From the NCBI RefSeq assembly GCF_020164555.1, contig NZ_JAIQZB010000011.1, positions 88,897 to 152,896 of the forward strand: 64,000 nt of DNA, written 5' to 3'. The notes beneath the pieces are model-generated. The model saw only the letters and a program-made list of their open reading frames with translations, did no database searches and was not told the DNA's origin. Below, one piece after another: positions 44,090-54,138 of the stretch. The stretch's first letter is position 1; each line of letters opens with the position of its first letter. The stretch comes from Salegentibacter lacus. GTDB taxonomy: Bacteria; Bacteroidota; Bacteroidia; Flavobacteriales; Flavobacteriaceae. The translations under genes were made by a program, and so were the position numbers.

Positions 44090-44610
44090 ATACTATATGC
44101 AAGTCCGATTGTTTTTTATCATTTAACTTTTCTCCTAGACTCAAAGATTCAAGAGCGAAATCGGGCTGCTCTCCCCAATTGCCAACGGCGTTCATAATCA
44201 TAGCCTAGTTGAGTATTCAAGAAAGCAAGATCGCTCTCATCAACTTTTGTTTTCCGCTTCCGCAGCATCAAGTTTTTCCTGTCGTAACAATATAGATCCC
44301 TGGGTAATTTGAAACCGTCCATTCCAAAGGTTGTTTTTCTGAGGTAAGTTCCAATTCCTTTTCTGTAAATTCCAAAGCAGCGCTAAGGTTCCTGGTATGC
44401 CAGTAATAAGCCAGGTCGTTTAGAACTTCAAATTTCAGGGTATCGGTTTTAATTTTCTTCAGACCGAATTCCAGATCTCGCAAATAAGAAAGACCGAAAT
44501 CATGGGTTTGTACAAATACCATTTTATATGAATCAGGTTTACTAAAATTGAAGATTTGACCATAGCTTAATGGACTAAAAAGAACTAAAAATAAAAGCTC
44601 TGAAATAATT
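44090..44610 (-). pseudogene. decayed TPR sensor kinase, N-terminal part only
   Basis: On the minus strand, about 44610-44523 encodes a signal-peptide-like stretch (LLFLVLFSPLSYGQ) with no ATG. It continues in frame through 44268 with TPR-like LNDLAYYWHTRNLSAALEF. Further frames carry LAFLNTQLGYDYERRWQLGR and ALESLSLGEKLNDKK down to about 44090, which are later TPR units. Stops and frame changes interrupt it and there is no kinase domain. It is the remnant of a gene like the TPR kinase at 28830. Confidence 0.6.
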
Positions 44611-44857
44611 TTTTATCAGAAATCAAGGATCTTAGTATTAAGATAGCCTTATAAATATAAAACTAAATAACAGTTTATGAATACTCTATTAACATGGAGT
44701 AAGCCATATAACACTTGACTTCCCTAATATTATAACAATAGCATAAGATCTGTCGCCGGTAAGTATTATAGCTATTATTTTAACTCGCGGGATTCTTCCT
44801 TAATCCTTTGAATCATCTCCATCCTTTTCATTATTAAAATCTATTATTATCCTCCTC

Positions 44858-47074
44858 TTAATTTCCAAGATAAAAATAAAATTCTGAACCCTGATCTGGT
44901 TCACTTTCTACCCAAATATCTCCATTATGTTTTTCTAAGACCTTTTTCACAAGAGCGAGCCCAATCCCCGATCCTTTAAAATTACCTCCTGCGGCTCTTT
45001 TAAAGATTTCAAATATCCTTGCCCAAAAATCTGGATGAATACCTATACCGTTGTCTTTGATAAAGAAAACTTCCCTGTCATTCTTAATAGTGGTCCCAAC
45101 TTCTATTTGAGGATTCTCTTTTTCTGCGGAATATTTAAAAGCATTATTGAGCAGGTTCGCCCAAAGTTGAAAAAGCAATCTACGATCTCCTTTCATTCGG
45201 GGTAACTGCGACTGAATATTCAACGTAGTTTTAGGGTAATTTTCATTAGCATTAACAAATTTAAGCACCTCTTCTATCAATTTTAAAGTATCTAGACTAC
45301 TTACTTCAAGGTCATAAATATTATTAACACGGGAATATTTTAGGGTATTATCAATAAGATCGTTCATTTTTTCGTTCAGCTCCCAGCTCATTTCGAGCAA
45401 ATTTTTGCCTTCTTCACTTAACTCTTCCCGGTGATCTTCATCAAAAATCGTAAGAATTCCTTTCATTCCTCCTACTGGCTCTTTAAGATCATGAGTAAGC
45501 CCATAACTAAATAATTCCAGTTCTTTATAAGTCTCAACTAATTGAGTATTTAAGTCTTCGATCTCCTTTTGCTGTTGTGCCATTATAGCGTAACTAACAT
45601 TCTCTCTTAAAGCCCGTAGTACATCCTTGTCGGTTTCCTTCCAGGCCTCAGAAACTCCCGTGAGTTTTTCTGACCATTTTTCAAAAGACTGCCGGGGACT
45701 AAGCCGTTGTTCTTTTTCATTATAAAAAGCTTTATTTTGAGGGTTACCTCCCCAATTTACCTCCTGGATCTCCTCGGGCTTAAACCAGAATATATAAGTA
45801 TTCTCCGATATCTTTAGACAAATAACCCCGGATGCAGTTTCTTTATAAGCTTTTGCTTCAGGAAATATTGAAGAAAGATTACGTGTCAAAAAAAGACTTT
45901 TGGGCTGTTCTTTAATAAAATTCAGTAAGCTTTCAAGCTGTTCTTCTTCAGGAGTAATTCCAATAACTCTCCAACGATCCTTCATAAAAATTGCACCACC
46001 ACCACAGGATATAAGCTGGGTGAAATTTACATTCCCTTCGGAAAGTGACGTAATCACATCACTTTCCTTGTTAAGTTGCATCACCAGTTGCTGTCTTATA
46101 CTCTCAGAATGTTTAACCTGACTAATTAAAGCAGTATTTACCTGGAGGGAAAGTTCTGTAGAAAACATTTGTGCCAAAAAACGACAGCTCTCCCGCTGGT
46201 AATAATCTAAATATTTTGCTGTTTTATGATGACAAGCGATCAAGCCCCAAAGTTCCCCCTTTACTATAATGGCCGCCGTTAGCGTAGCCCCTACCCCCAT
46301 ATTTTTAAGGTATTCAATATGAATTGGTGATACTGCCCTAAGACCCGATCTGGAAATATCAAGAGGTTCTCCCGTAAGAGGAGATAGTTCAGGAATAATT
46401 GGAACCTCAGTGTAATTAACATCGGTAATGATTCGTACCCTATGCTTCAAAAAAAGCGCCCTGGCCTGAGCGGGAATATCTGTAGCAGGATAATGTAATC
46501 CCAGAAAAGAATCCATCTCTTCTTCCTTGTTTTCAGCGATTACTTCTCCATTCCATTCTTCATCAAATTTATAGATCATCACCCTGTTGTATCCAAACAT
46601 TTTTTTGATTAGAACAGTTGCAGCTTCACATAGTTCATTCACAGAGTTTGCAGCCTGGAATTTATTAAGTATTCGGGTTAATTGTTTTTGAAAATAAAAG
46701 GGATTATTAACTTCGTAATAAGGTTCAAAATCCAGAATAAGATTAGGGCCTGAGGAATGGGCAAGCATCAGGAAGTTCGTATCGTTGATCCTTAGGTCTT
46801 GTGAAACGGATGTCTCTTTGGAGCCTAGTAGCTCCCCGAATTCTTTTATCTGGTTCTCTCCCAAAAGATATGAGAGATCATTACCAAGCAATTCCTCTGG
46901 TGATACTCCAAAAAAATCGGTGACATTTTCCCCCAACTGCGTGATCTTAAAATTTTGAGGATCACAAGCGATAAGTACTCCATGCGCCTGGGTTTTACCA
47001 ATAATATGAATTGGCTCTCTGGAACAATTTTCCAGGTCTAGCTTGTCAAGATTTTTTAAAGAGGTGTAGGTCAT
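44858..47074 (-). CDS. bacteriophytochrome histidine kinase
   Basis: 738 residues. PAS-GAF-PHY photosensory core: biliverdin-attachment Cys 17 in ENCSREPIHIIG, PATDIPAQARALF (about 196-208) in the GAF domain, His in SPIHIEYLKNMGV (about 249-261), and the PHY tongue PRQSFEKW (about 460-467). Output: HisKA with SYGLTHDLKEP (His about 528) and a GHKL ATPase ending GIGLALVKKVLEKHNGDIWV. A red/far-red light sensor with covalent biliverdin. No intact response regulator or heme oxygenase is adjacent; the only nearby receiver gene is broken. Confidence 0.94.
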   Translation of the reverse strand: MTYTSLKNLDKLDLENCSREPIHIIGKTQAHGVLIACDPQNFKITQLGENVTDFFGVSPEELLGNDLSYLLGENQIKEFGELLGSKETSVSQDLRINDTNFLMLAHSSGPNLILDFEPYYEVNNPFYFQKQLTRILNKFQAANSVNELCEAATVLIKKMFGYNRVMIYKFDEEWNGEVIAENKEEEMDSFLGLHYPATDIPAQARALFLKHRVRIITDVNYTEVPIIPELSPLTGEPLDISRSGLRAVSPIHIEYLKNMGVGATLTAAIIVKGELWGLIACHHKTAKYLDYYQRESCRFLAQMFSTELSLQVNTALISQVKHSESIRQQLVMQLNKESDVITSLSEGNVNFTQLISCGGGAIFMKDRWRVIGITPEEEQLESLLNFIKEQPKSLFLTRNLSSIFPEAKAYKETASGVICLKISENTYIFWFKPEEIQEVNWGGNPQNKAFYNEKEQRLSPRQSFEKWSEKLTGVSEAWKETDKDVLRALRENVSYAIMAQQQKEIEDLNTQLVETYKELELFSYGLTHDLKEPVGGMKGILTIFDEDHREELSEEGKNLLEMSWELNEKMNDLIDNTLKYSRVNNIYDLEVSSLDTLKLIEEVLKFVNANENYPKTTLNIQSQLPRMKGDRRLLFQLWANLLNNAFKYSAEKENPQIEVGTTIKNDREVFFIKDNGIGIHPDFWARIFEIFKRAAGGNFKGSGIGLALVKKVLEKHNGDIWVESEPDQGSEFYFYLGN

Positions 47075-47432
47075 AATTAGGTTTTATTTTAAAGTAGAAA
47101 GTAATTCTACTCATTGCTGTGAATCAACTCAAATAGTTTTGTTGTGAAGAAGTACTATGGGATCTTGAATCCGTTGCAGAGTATCTTTACATTATTTCTT
47201 TTTATTGTTGAAATCTCTGATATTTCCATGGAATCATTTTATTTGGGGACGCGCAAGGTAAGATAAAACAATCGATTTTAAGAACTGTTTAATATAGATC
47301 AAGACTCAAGTTGTGCTTTTTTATTTTGTATCTCCTGATGTAAATTACGCTATCTATGACATTATTTGATAACATACAAATTCACAACAATAAACAGTAA
47401 ATTTGATGGCTGCTATAAGATAATTTATCTAT
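47075..47432. other. 358-bp spacer, no feature recognised
   Basis: AT-rich divergent region between the bacteriophytochrome start and the broken receiver gene. No repeat, RNA or ORF stands out. Confidence 0.5.
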
Positions 47433-47804
47433 ATGAAAGACATAATTATGATCATTGATAATGATCCGACTTTCAATCTAATACACAGAATGATTTTATA
47501 GAAAAAGTACAGAGATCTAGAAATAAAGGAATTTGTTTCAGGAACACTTGCTCTAGAATTTCTAAAAGAAAATTCTGACACTTGCCGCTTTATTATCTTT
47601 TTGGATATAAACATGCCTGAAATGTCGGGTTGGGAGTTTCTGGAGAATATGAAGAAAAATTCAGATTCTATTTACGAGGTACATGTGGTAACTATTTCAA
47701 TCAATCCAGAAGATAAGCTTAGAGCACGAAAACACAATTCTATATCATCTTTCACAGAAAAACCGTTTACTTCCAAAAAGTTTAAAGGAGATAACTTTAT
47801 ATAA
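47433..47804 (+). pseudogene. single-domain response regulator with premature stop
   Basis: ATG 47433 opens MKDIIMIIDNDPTFNLIHRM, the acidic pocket of a receiver, then TAG at 47499-47501 interrupts. The same frame continues for about 100 codons with FVSGTLALEFL, IIFLDINMPEMSGWEFL (phospho-acceptor Asp) and SSFTEKPF (Lys). A point mutation creating one stop is sufficient. It is divergent from the bacteriophytochrome and was probably its partner. Confidence 0.75.
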
Positions 47805-48162
47805 AAAGATTAATATGAAGATTTTGACCTAGCTAGAAAAACCCTTGATCTAGTTTCAAGATAATTTTACAGCTTTTTTAAATTTGAGTGATGAAGGTTC
47901 TAAAATTTCAGTAGATGTTCTGGATAACGCTCACAAAAAACCAAAATCTTTTAGAAATGTAAAAGAGAATTAGGACGCGCCCAATGCTGTTTTTACTTGA
48001 AGCTTAACTTCCCGTACACTATAAAAACAGCATAGGTTCCGGCGCAAGGTTATGGTAGATTTGAGACTGAGCACTATTCCTATTTATAATTCAATAAATA
48101 AACCTAATAAGTTGGTTCTTCACTGAATTATAATTTAATCTAAGTCTACTATTTATTTGCTG
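47805..48162. other. 358-bp region with 12-bp inverted repeat
   Basis: ATGCTGTTTTTA (47984-47995) and TAAAAACAGCAT (48022-48033) are perfect complements around a 26-nt loop. They may form a bidirectional terminator or be ends of a small mobile remnant. No gene recognised. Confidence 0.45.
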
Positions 48163-49053
48163 TCATTTACCTTTCATAAAGTTATTTATCTCATCGACAT
48201 TTACTAAAGGATTTGCACCTTCTTTTCCTGCCACTAAGGCTCCAACTGCACAGGCAAAATCCAGTGTACCTTGCGGATCTTCCTTTTTTAACAAACCGGC
48301 GATTAAACTGGCTAAAAATGAATCTCCCGCGCCTACCGTATCTTTTACTTTCACCTTAAAACCACTGTTGTAGTAACGCGCTCCATCTTTTAGTAAAACC
48401 GCACCATGACGACCCTTGGTAACACAAATAGTTTTCGTATTCGTTCTTTCTGAAAGGTATTGAAGGTTTTGCTCTAATGAATTATAAGGAGACCCAATCA
48501 TTTCAGCGATCTCAAATAATTCGTCATCATTGAACTTGATGAAATCTGCCTGCTCCATAAGTTTAATTAAAACCTCTTTTTCATAGTAAGGCGGACGTAA
48601 ATTAATATCAAAAATGCGATATTTTGCTTCCGGTAAAATTTTAAAGAGAGTTTTTCGACTTACCTCATCTCTGCAAACCAGACTTCCGAAGACAAAAGCA
48701 TCGGCTTCTCTTACTGATTTTTTAATCTGGTCTGAAATTTCGATTTTATCCCAAGCTACTGGATGTGCAATCTCATAAGTAGCAGAGCCACTTGCCGATA
48801 AATTTACATTAACCACTCCCGTAGAATGTTTGAGATCTTTGACTATATTTTCAGTCTTGATATTCTTGGATTCCAGGTAAGAAATTAGCTTTTTGCCTTT
48901 TTCATCATCTCCTACTTTGCTAATCATTTCGGTTTCAATTCCCAATCCAGATAATCTGGAGGCAACATTAAGCGGGGCGCCACCAATTCTCTCCCGGTCT
49001 GGAAAAACGTCATATAATATTTCACCGAAGCATACAGCTGTTGGCTTTTTCAT
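48163..49053 (-). CDS. PfkB-family fructokinase
   Basis: 296 residues, PfkB/ribokinase fold. The N-terminal substrate motif GGAPLNVASRLSGLG (about 20-34) is typical of fructokinases, and the C-terminal DTVGAGDSFLASL (about 241-253) holds the catalytic Asp and anion hole. It phosphorylates fructose released by the GH32 and imported by the porter. Last gene of the fructan locus, 168 bp after susD with an inverted repeat between. Confidence 0.9.
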   Translation of the reverse strand: MKKPTAVCFGEILYDVFPDRERIGGAPLNVASRLSGLGIETEMISKVGDDEKGKKLISYLESKNIKTENIVKDLKHSTGVVNVNLSASGSATYEIAHPVAWDKIEISDQIKKSVREADAFVFGSLVCRDEVSRKTLFKILPEAKYRIFDINLRPPYYEKEVLIKLMEQADFIKFNDDELFEIAEMIGSPYNSLEQNLQYLSERTNTKTICVTKGRHGAVLLKDGARYYNSGFKVKVKDTVGAGDSFLASLIAGLLKKEDPQGTLDFACAVGALVAGKEGANPLVNVDEINNFMKGK

Positions 49054-49095
49054 ATTTCTAAATTTCTATTAGATATTTATATCCTTATTCTAAGA

Positions 49096-49129
49096 AGACC
49101 GAAAGTTAACAATAATTGTTATTCGGTCT
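49096..49129. terminator. inverted repeat between susD and fructokinase
   Basis: AGACCGAA (49096-49103) pairs with TTCGGTCT (49122-49129); the interior TAACAAT/ATTGTTA extends the stem with a small bulge. No long T-run. It could be an attenuator lowering kinase transcription relative to susCD, or an mRNA stabiliser. Confidence 0.45.
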
Positions 49130-49220
49130 CCTCAAGAATAAGTGATTTACTGTGGCATAGTTCCAGAATCGCGCATTAAAGCCGATTCTAATATTTATAG
49201 CTATTTAATAGACTCACAAA

Positions 49221-50963
49221 TTAATAGCCTGGGTTTTGTTGATAAAGCCCTCCTGTAAAATCTATTTCACGTTGTGGAATTGGATAATATTCATCTCTAC
49301 CTGCTGTAAAAATAGCATTTGCTAAGAAATCTCTTTTCGTTTTCTCTTCGTCAAGATAAGCATTAAGGGTCTCAGCTGCCTCTCCCCATCTTACAAGATC
49401 GAAGAATCTTGGACCTTCCATTCCAAATTCCAGTCTTCTTTCAAATTTCAGTGCCTTCCAGGCAAATTCCTTGCTTGGAAAAGAATCGTACAATTCAACA
49501 TTATAGATATCAGAGGCTCCCGCTTCTAAAGGTCTTTGCCCACTTGCAGCAGCTCTTTGTCTAATCTCATTAATCAATGGAAGCGCTTCTTCGTATCTAT
49601 CCAGCTGGATCAGGGCCTCTGCCTTGAACAACAGTACATCTGCATAACGTATAAAAATCACATTCTTTGAAGTTCCCACAAATGGACCTTCCTTAACATA
49701 GCAGGAACAATCTGGTGCCTGCTGTTCTTTCATATTTCCAAAAAATCCATAAACTCCGGGGTCTCTAGCCCAGGTAAAGTTATAGATCATATCTCCTTCT
49801 GAATTCACTGTATTGCGATATTTAAAAGGCCTTCCGGGTACTCCTACCGTATGGTCAAGTCTTGGGTCTACAGTTAATCCAGAAGAAACCTCAACTGTTC
49901 CATCTTCCTGCACATTGCTCAAAATATCTGAATTGTTGAAGGTATCAAGCAATGGTAAACCGTTACCATCCGTCTGGAAAGCATTTACCATATTCTGGCT
50001 AGCAAGATGAAACCCACAACATCCATAAAGCCCTGTACCATGTGGTGAATTTAGACCGGTCACAAAACTCACTCTTCCTACTCTTGTCCCATCATCAATA
50101 GAGAACTGGGCTGCCCAAATAGACTCCGGACCATTCTCATACTCCACAAGAAAGTTATTTCCATAATCGGGCTCAAGGCTTCCCGTTACCTCATCGGCAT
50201 AATTAATAACTTCCTGTAGCAAGGTTTCATTGATGTTCACCACCTCATGGGTTTCATTCTGTTCATAAGCCTGGTACAATTTAACTTTGGCAAGATATGC
50301 TGCTGCCGCGTTCCTATCTGCCCGTCCTGCTTCATCCTGAGCTTGTGGAAGATTATTGTATGCGAACAAAAAGTCGTCGGCGATCTTATTCCATAATTCC
50401 TGATTAGGAAGATCGTTACCGGTTTCGGCTATTTCTTCCTGGGAAAGTTCCTCTGTGATATAGGGTATCTTTTTGAAGATACGCTTTAACATAAAATGAG
50501 AGTGCGCTCTTAAAAATCTCAGTTCAGCCTGCCGGATCGTCTTCATCGCATATTCCTCTTCTGGAATCTCATTAATCACCGACAATGCAAAATTAGCTCT
50601 CGAGATAGCTTTATAATAGTTCGTCCAGGTACGCGGAGCCATTAATTCTCCCTGATCAGGTACAGTCAAATAATATTGTTCATATCTATCTACCTCCCCA
50701 ACGTCACCACGGCCACCGCCTCCTTTATAGGAGTCGTCAGAACGTACACTTCCGTATACCCACATATTGGTCAATGGTCCTATCATATCATCATTCGCTA
50801 TACCTGCATAAGCAGCGATCACAAGTGATTCAGCATTATCAGCCGTTGTAACATTCTCGCTGGAAAGAACCCCTTCAGGTTCATATTCCAGAAAATCTTC
50901 GGAACAGGAAACTGCAGTAAAAGCAAGTAATAATCCTGTTAGTATAAATTTTATATTTTTCAT
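49221..50963 (-). CDS. susD: SusD-like nutrient-binding lipoprotein
   Basis: 580 residues. Lipoprotein signal with Cys in FTAVSC (about 20), then the SusD/RagB fold: N-terminal TPR-like helices (RQAELRFLRAHSHFML near 144) and the C-terminal block FERRLEFGMEGPRFFDLVRWG (split about 510-530), ending with YPIPQREID. It sits on the SusC barrel and binds the glycan at the surface, here probably fructan, by context with GH32. It starts 12 bp after SusC, confirming coupling. Confidence 0.93.
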   Translation of the reverse strand: MKNIKFILTGLLLAFTAVSCSEDFLEYEPEGVLSSENVTTADNAESLVIAAYAGIANDDMIGPLTNMWVYGSVRSDDSYKGGGGRGDVGEVDRYEQYYLTVPDQGELMAPRTWTNYYKAISRANFALSVINEIPEEEYAMKTIRQAELRFLRAHSHFMLKRIFKKIPYITEELSQEEIAETGNDLPNQELWNKIADDFLFAYNNLPQAQDEAGRADRNAAAAYLAKVKLYQAYEQNETHEVVNINETLLQEVINYADEVTGSLEPDYGNNFLVEYENGPESIWAAQFSIDDGTRVGRVSFVTGLNSPHGTGLYGCCGFHLASQNMVNAFQTDGNGLPLLDTFNNSDILSNVQEDGTVEVSSGLTVDPRLDHTVGVPGRPFKYRNTVNSEGDMIYNFTWARDPGVYGFFGNMKEQQAPDCSCYVKEGPFVGTSKNVIFIRYADVLLFKAEALIQLDRYEEALPLINEIRQRAAASGQRPLEAGASDIYNVELYDSFPSKEFAWKALKFERRLEFGMEGPRFFDLVRWGEAAETLNAYLDEEKTKRDFLANAIFTAGRDEYYPIPQREIDFTGGLYQQNPGY

Positions 50964-50975
50964 GATTCTATTTAA

Positions 50976-53900
50976 TTAGAAATTGATATTAAGACCTACA
51001 GAAACTACGGTAGGGACAGGTATTCCATTCACATCTGTTCTTTCAGGGTCTGAGCCTATGTAATCTTCTGGAGTAAACCAGAAAAGGTTCTCACCTTGCA
51101 GATAAATCCTAAAATTCTGTAATGGTGCTAATTTTTCAATCAACCCATCAGAAAGGGTATACCCAAGTTGCATATTTCTAATTTTGAAATATGAATTATT
51201 TCTGAACAAATAATCTGAGGTTCTAAGATCATTAAAGGCAAGGGATAAAGATGGGATAGTACTCCCGGTATTATCAGGTGTCCAGGCATCTAAAACGCCC
51301 ATACCTGCATTCTCTCTTCCCTGCACAAAGTTGTTCCAAAATATATAAGGATCCTGTCCAATTCTTCCAGTCACCCCGGAACCGAATATCGAGAAATCCC
51401 AATTTTTATAACCAAGATCTACACGTATACCATACTCAAGATCTGGCAGGGTAGTCCCGATAAAATCACGATCATCTGTATCTATAACTCCATCACCATT
51501 AAGATCTATAAATTTTATACCTCCCGGCCTGGCTCCAACCTGCTCTGGTGAATTGGCGATATCTTCCTCGCTTTGGAAAAGTCCATCGGTTTTATATCCA
51601 AAAATCGAAAACTGGGAATGCCCGAGAATTGAGTTTTCTGCAGTTCCTGGAAAAGCCGGACGCACTTCCTCGGGAAGAAAAGTTATCTCGTCTTTGAAAG
51701 ATGAGAAATTAGTAGATACCGAAAAGGTTAATCCATTATCCAGTGTATTGGAATAGGCTAAAGCAAATTCCCATCCATTAGTTTGCGTTGATGCACCATT
51801 CAGTACACGTTGCTGACCTTCACCAAATACTGAAGGAATTGGTGGAGTTGTTAATATATCTACCGTTTCCCGGGTAAAGTAATCAAAGGATCCTGAAAGT
51901 TTATTGTCAAAGAATCCAAAATCAACACCAAAATTCCATTCCTTAGTGGTTTCCCATTTAAGATCGGGATTTTCTGCCTGAACAGATACAAAGCCCGAAG
52001 GTAAATTCCCTGTATCATTACCATTAATATCATAAGCGGTACCTACATTATAATACTGCTCAAAAAAGCCTCCGGTAAACTGTGAAAGTGTAGGGCCATA
52101 TCTAGATTCGTATAGACCAAATCTAGCCAAATCTCCAATAGATTGATTTCCTACTTCACCATAACCTGCTCTCAATTTAAGATTAGTGATCGTCTCATTA
52201 TTCTTAAGGAATTTTTCATTACTTATTCTCCAACCGGCAGTAACAGCAGGAAAAACTCCATATCGATTATTCTCACCAAATCTTGAAGATCCATCCCTAC
52301 GCAATGTAACCGAAGCTAAATATCGATTATCAAATGAATAATTAAGTTTTCCAAATTGTGATAGTAATCTATTTCCAGAGGAACTTCCATTTGAAGTTCT
52401 TGCTCCGGTGGCAGCATCAAGAACAAAATAAGACTCTTGTTCTACCGCAAAATCATCTGCCCTGGCAATAACCGAATCAAAATCGTTCTTAACAGATTCC
52501 AAACCTAGCAAAACCCCAAACTCGTGATTATCTAACTCCAGTTTATAATTAAGAGTATTTGTAAAAACTACGCTTGTGTATTTGTTTGTATCAAATGTTA
52601 GCCTATTATTACTTCTGGTAATAAAGCCATTATTTACCCGTGGCTCAATATCTTTTCTTTTAAAATCACTAAAATCTATTCCCAGGCTTGTCCTGAAAGT
52701 TAAATTTTCCATTAGGTCTACTTCAGCATAAATATTACCGAAGAAATTATTTTTTTCAGCATTATCCCAACGATTTAAGTACTGCATCAGTAACGGATTA
52801 TTCCTATCTGAATACCCAGCACCTAACGGTCCTGCAAAATCTCCATTTGCATCGTAAACCGGAATGGTAGGAGCCAAAGAAATTGCAAGACTAGGGGTGG
52901 GAGTTCCACCAACATCCTGTGCAGCAAGGGTTTCATCTGAAGTAGAAAATTGAGTATTTACTCCAAACCTCACTTTATCATCAAAAAGCTTAGTATTAGC
53001 ATTTATTTTGGCGGTGTACCTTTCGTAATTAGTATGCTTTAATATCCCGGTATTTTTTAAATGTCCCAGGTTTACTAAAAAAGAGGACTTTTCTGAATTT
53101 GCAGATACAGTAAGTTCATTATTATAAACAAATCCTACCTCATACAATTCATCCTGCCAGTCTGTATCCCCCACCGGAACATTTTCGTCTCCTCCAACAA
53201 AAGGTTGAACGCTAACACCATTTAACACTGGATTATCAAAATCCATATTCCAATCAAAATTATAGATTTCTCCATATCCTGAAGCAGGGTCGGCACCATC
53301 ATTCACAGAGGCTCTCCAAAGTGCTTCTCCACGTTGTAAAGCATTTAGCATGTCATAGCGTTGTTGCTTTTCAGATTGTGCAGAAACGTTGGAATTAAAG
53401 CTTACGCTTACTTTCTCTGCAGCACCAGACCTGTTCTTGGTAGTTACTACAATTACACCATTACCAGCCCTTGCTCCATAAAGGGATGAGGCCGATGCAT
53501 CCTTAAGCACCTGTATAGATTCAATAGCATCTGGATTCAAGGATGAAAATACTTCCTGGCGCTGGGTGGGAACCCCGTCTATAACATAAAGGGGATCGTT
53601 ATTACCAAGCGTAGTAACACCCCGTATTAGCACGCGGCTACTTGCGCCTGTTGGATCTCCAGATTTTTCAACAAATAATCCAGGTACACGTCCCTGTAGG
53701 GCCTGCATGGCATTTCCTGAACTTCTGCTCTGGCCTTCAATAGGCGCAACATCTACCACTGTTATGGCACCTGTCACATCTACCTTTCTTTCCCTCGAAT
53801 AGCCTGTTAGCACTACCTGGTCGAGCAAAGCAGCATCAGCCTCCAGAACAACATCAACAACGTTTCTTCCATCTACCGGCACTTCTGTTTCTTTATAGCC

Positions 53901-54128
53901 CATAAATGTGAATACCAGCGTAGCATCTTCTGCTACCCCATCAAGGCTATAATTTCCATCAAAATCTGTGGTGGTTCCCCTAGAGGTTCCCTTTACAGAA
54001 ACGGTTGCTCCTAATAGTGGCATTCCTTCCTCAGCAGTAGTTACGGTTCCCGTTACTTGTAGCTCCTGAGCTGTAATAAAGCTCAAAGGCATTAAGAGTA
54101 ACAGGAATAAGCTTAATTTTAATTTCAT
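50976..54128 (-). CDS. susC: SusC-like TonB-dependent outer membrane transporter
   Basis: 1050 residues. Signal peptide about 1-20, carboxypeptidase-regulatory-like domain (about 25-100, GTTTDFDGNYSLDG), TonB plug (about 115-230; LQGRVPGLFVEKSGDP, GVTTLGNNDPLYVIDGVP) and a C-terminal beta barrel ending in Phe (VSVGLNINF). It imports oligosaccharides with SusD. Position after GH32 and before SusD assigns it to fructan uptake. Full-length. Confidence 0.95.
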   Translation of the reverse strand: MKLKLSLFLLLLMPLSFITAQELQVTGTVTTAEEGMPLLGATVSVKGTSRGTTTDFDGNYSLDGVAEDATLVFTFMGYKETEVPVDGRNVVDVVLEADAALLDQVVLTGYSRERKVDVTGAITVVDVAPIEGQSRSSGNAMQALQGRVPGLFVEKSGDPTGASSRVLIRGVTTLGNNDPLYVIDGVPTQRQEVFSSLNPDAIESIQVLKDASASSLYGARAGNGVIVVTTKNRSGAAEKVSVSFNSNVSAQSEKQQRYDMLNALQRGEALWRASVNDGADPASGYGEIYNFDWNMDFDNPVLNGVSVQPFVGGDENVPVGDTDWQDELYEVGFVYNNELTVSANSEKSSFLVNLGHLKNTGILKHTNYERYTAKINANTKLFDDKVRFGVNTQFSTSDETLAAQDVGGTPTPSLAISLAPTIPVYDANGDFAGPLGAGYSDRNNPLLMQYLNRWDNAEKNNFFGNIYAEVDLMENLTFRTSLGIDFSDFKRKDIEPRVNNGFITRSNNRLTFDTNKYTSVVFTNTLNYKLELDNHEFGVLLGLESVKNDFDSVIARADDFAVEQESYFVLDAATGARTSNGSSSGNRLLSQFGKLNYSFDNRYLASVTLRRDGSSRFGENNRYGVFPAVTAGWRISNEKFLKNNETITNLKLRAGYGEVGNQSIGDLARFGLYESRYGPTLSQFTGGFFEQYYNVGTAYDINGNDTGNLPSGFVSVQAENPDLKWETTKEWNFGVDFGFFDNKLSGSFDYFTRETVDILTTPPIPSVFGEGQQRVLNGASTQTNGWEFALAYSNTLDNGLTFSVSTNFSSFKDEITFLPEEVRPAFPGTAENSILGHSQFSIFGYKTDGLFQSEEDIANSPEQVGARPGGIKFIDLNGDGVIDTDDRDFIGTTLPDLEYGIRVDLGYKNWDFSIFGSGVTGRIGQDPYIFWNNFVQGRENAGMGVLDAWTPDNTGSTIPSLSLAFNDLRTSDYLFRNNSYFKIRNMQLGYTLSDGLIEKLAPLQNFRIYLQGENLFWFTPEDYIGSDPERTDVNGIPVPTVVSVGLNINF

Positions 54129-54138
54129 GGTTCTATGT

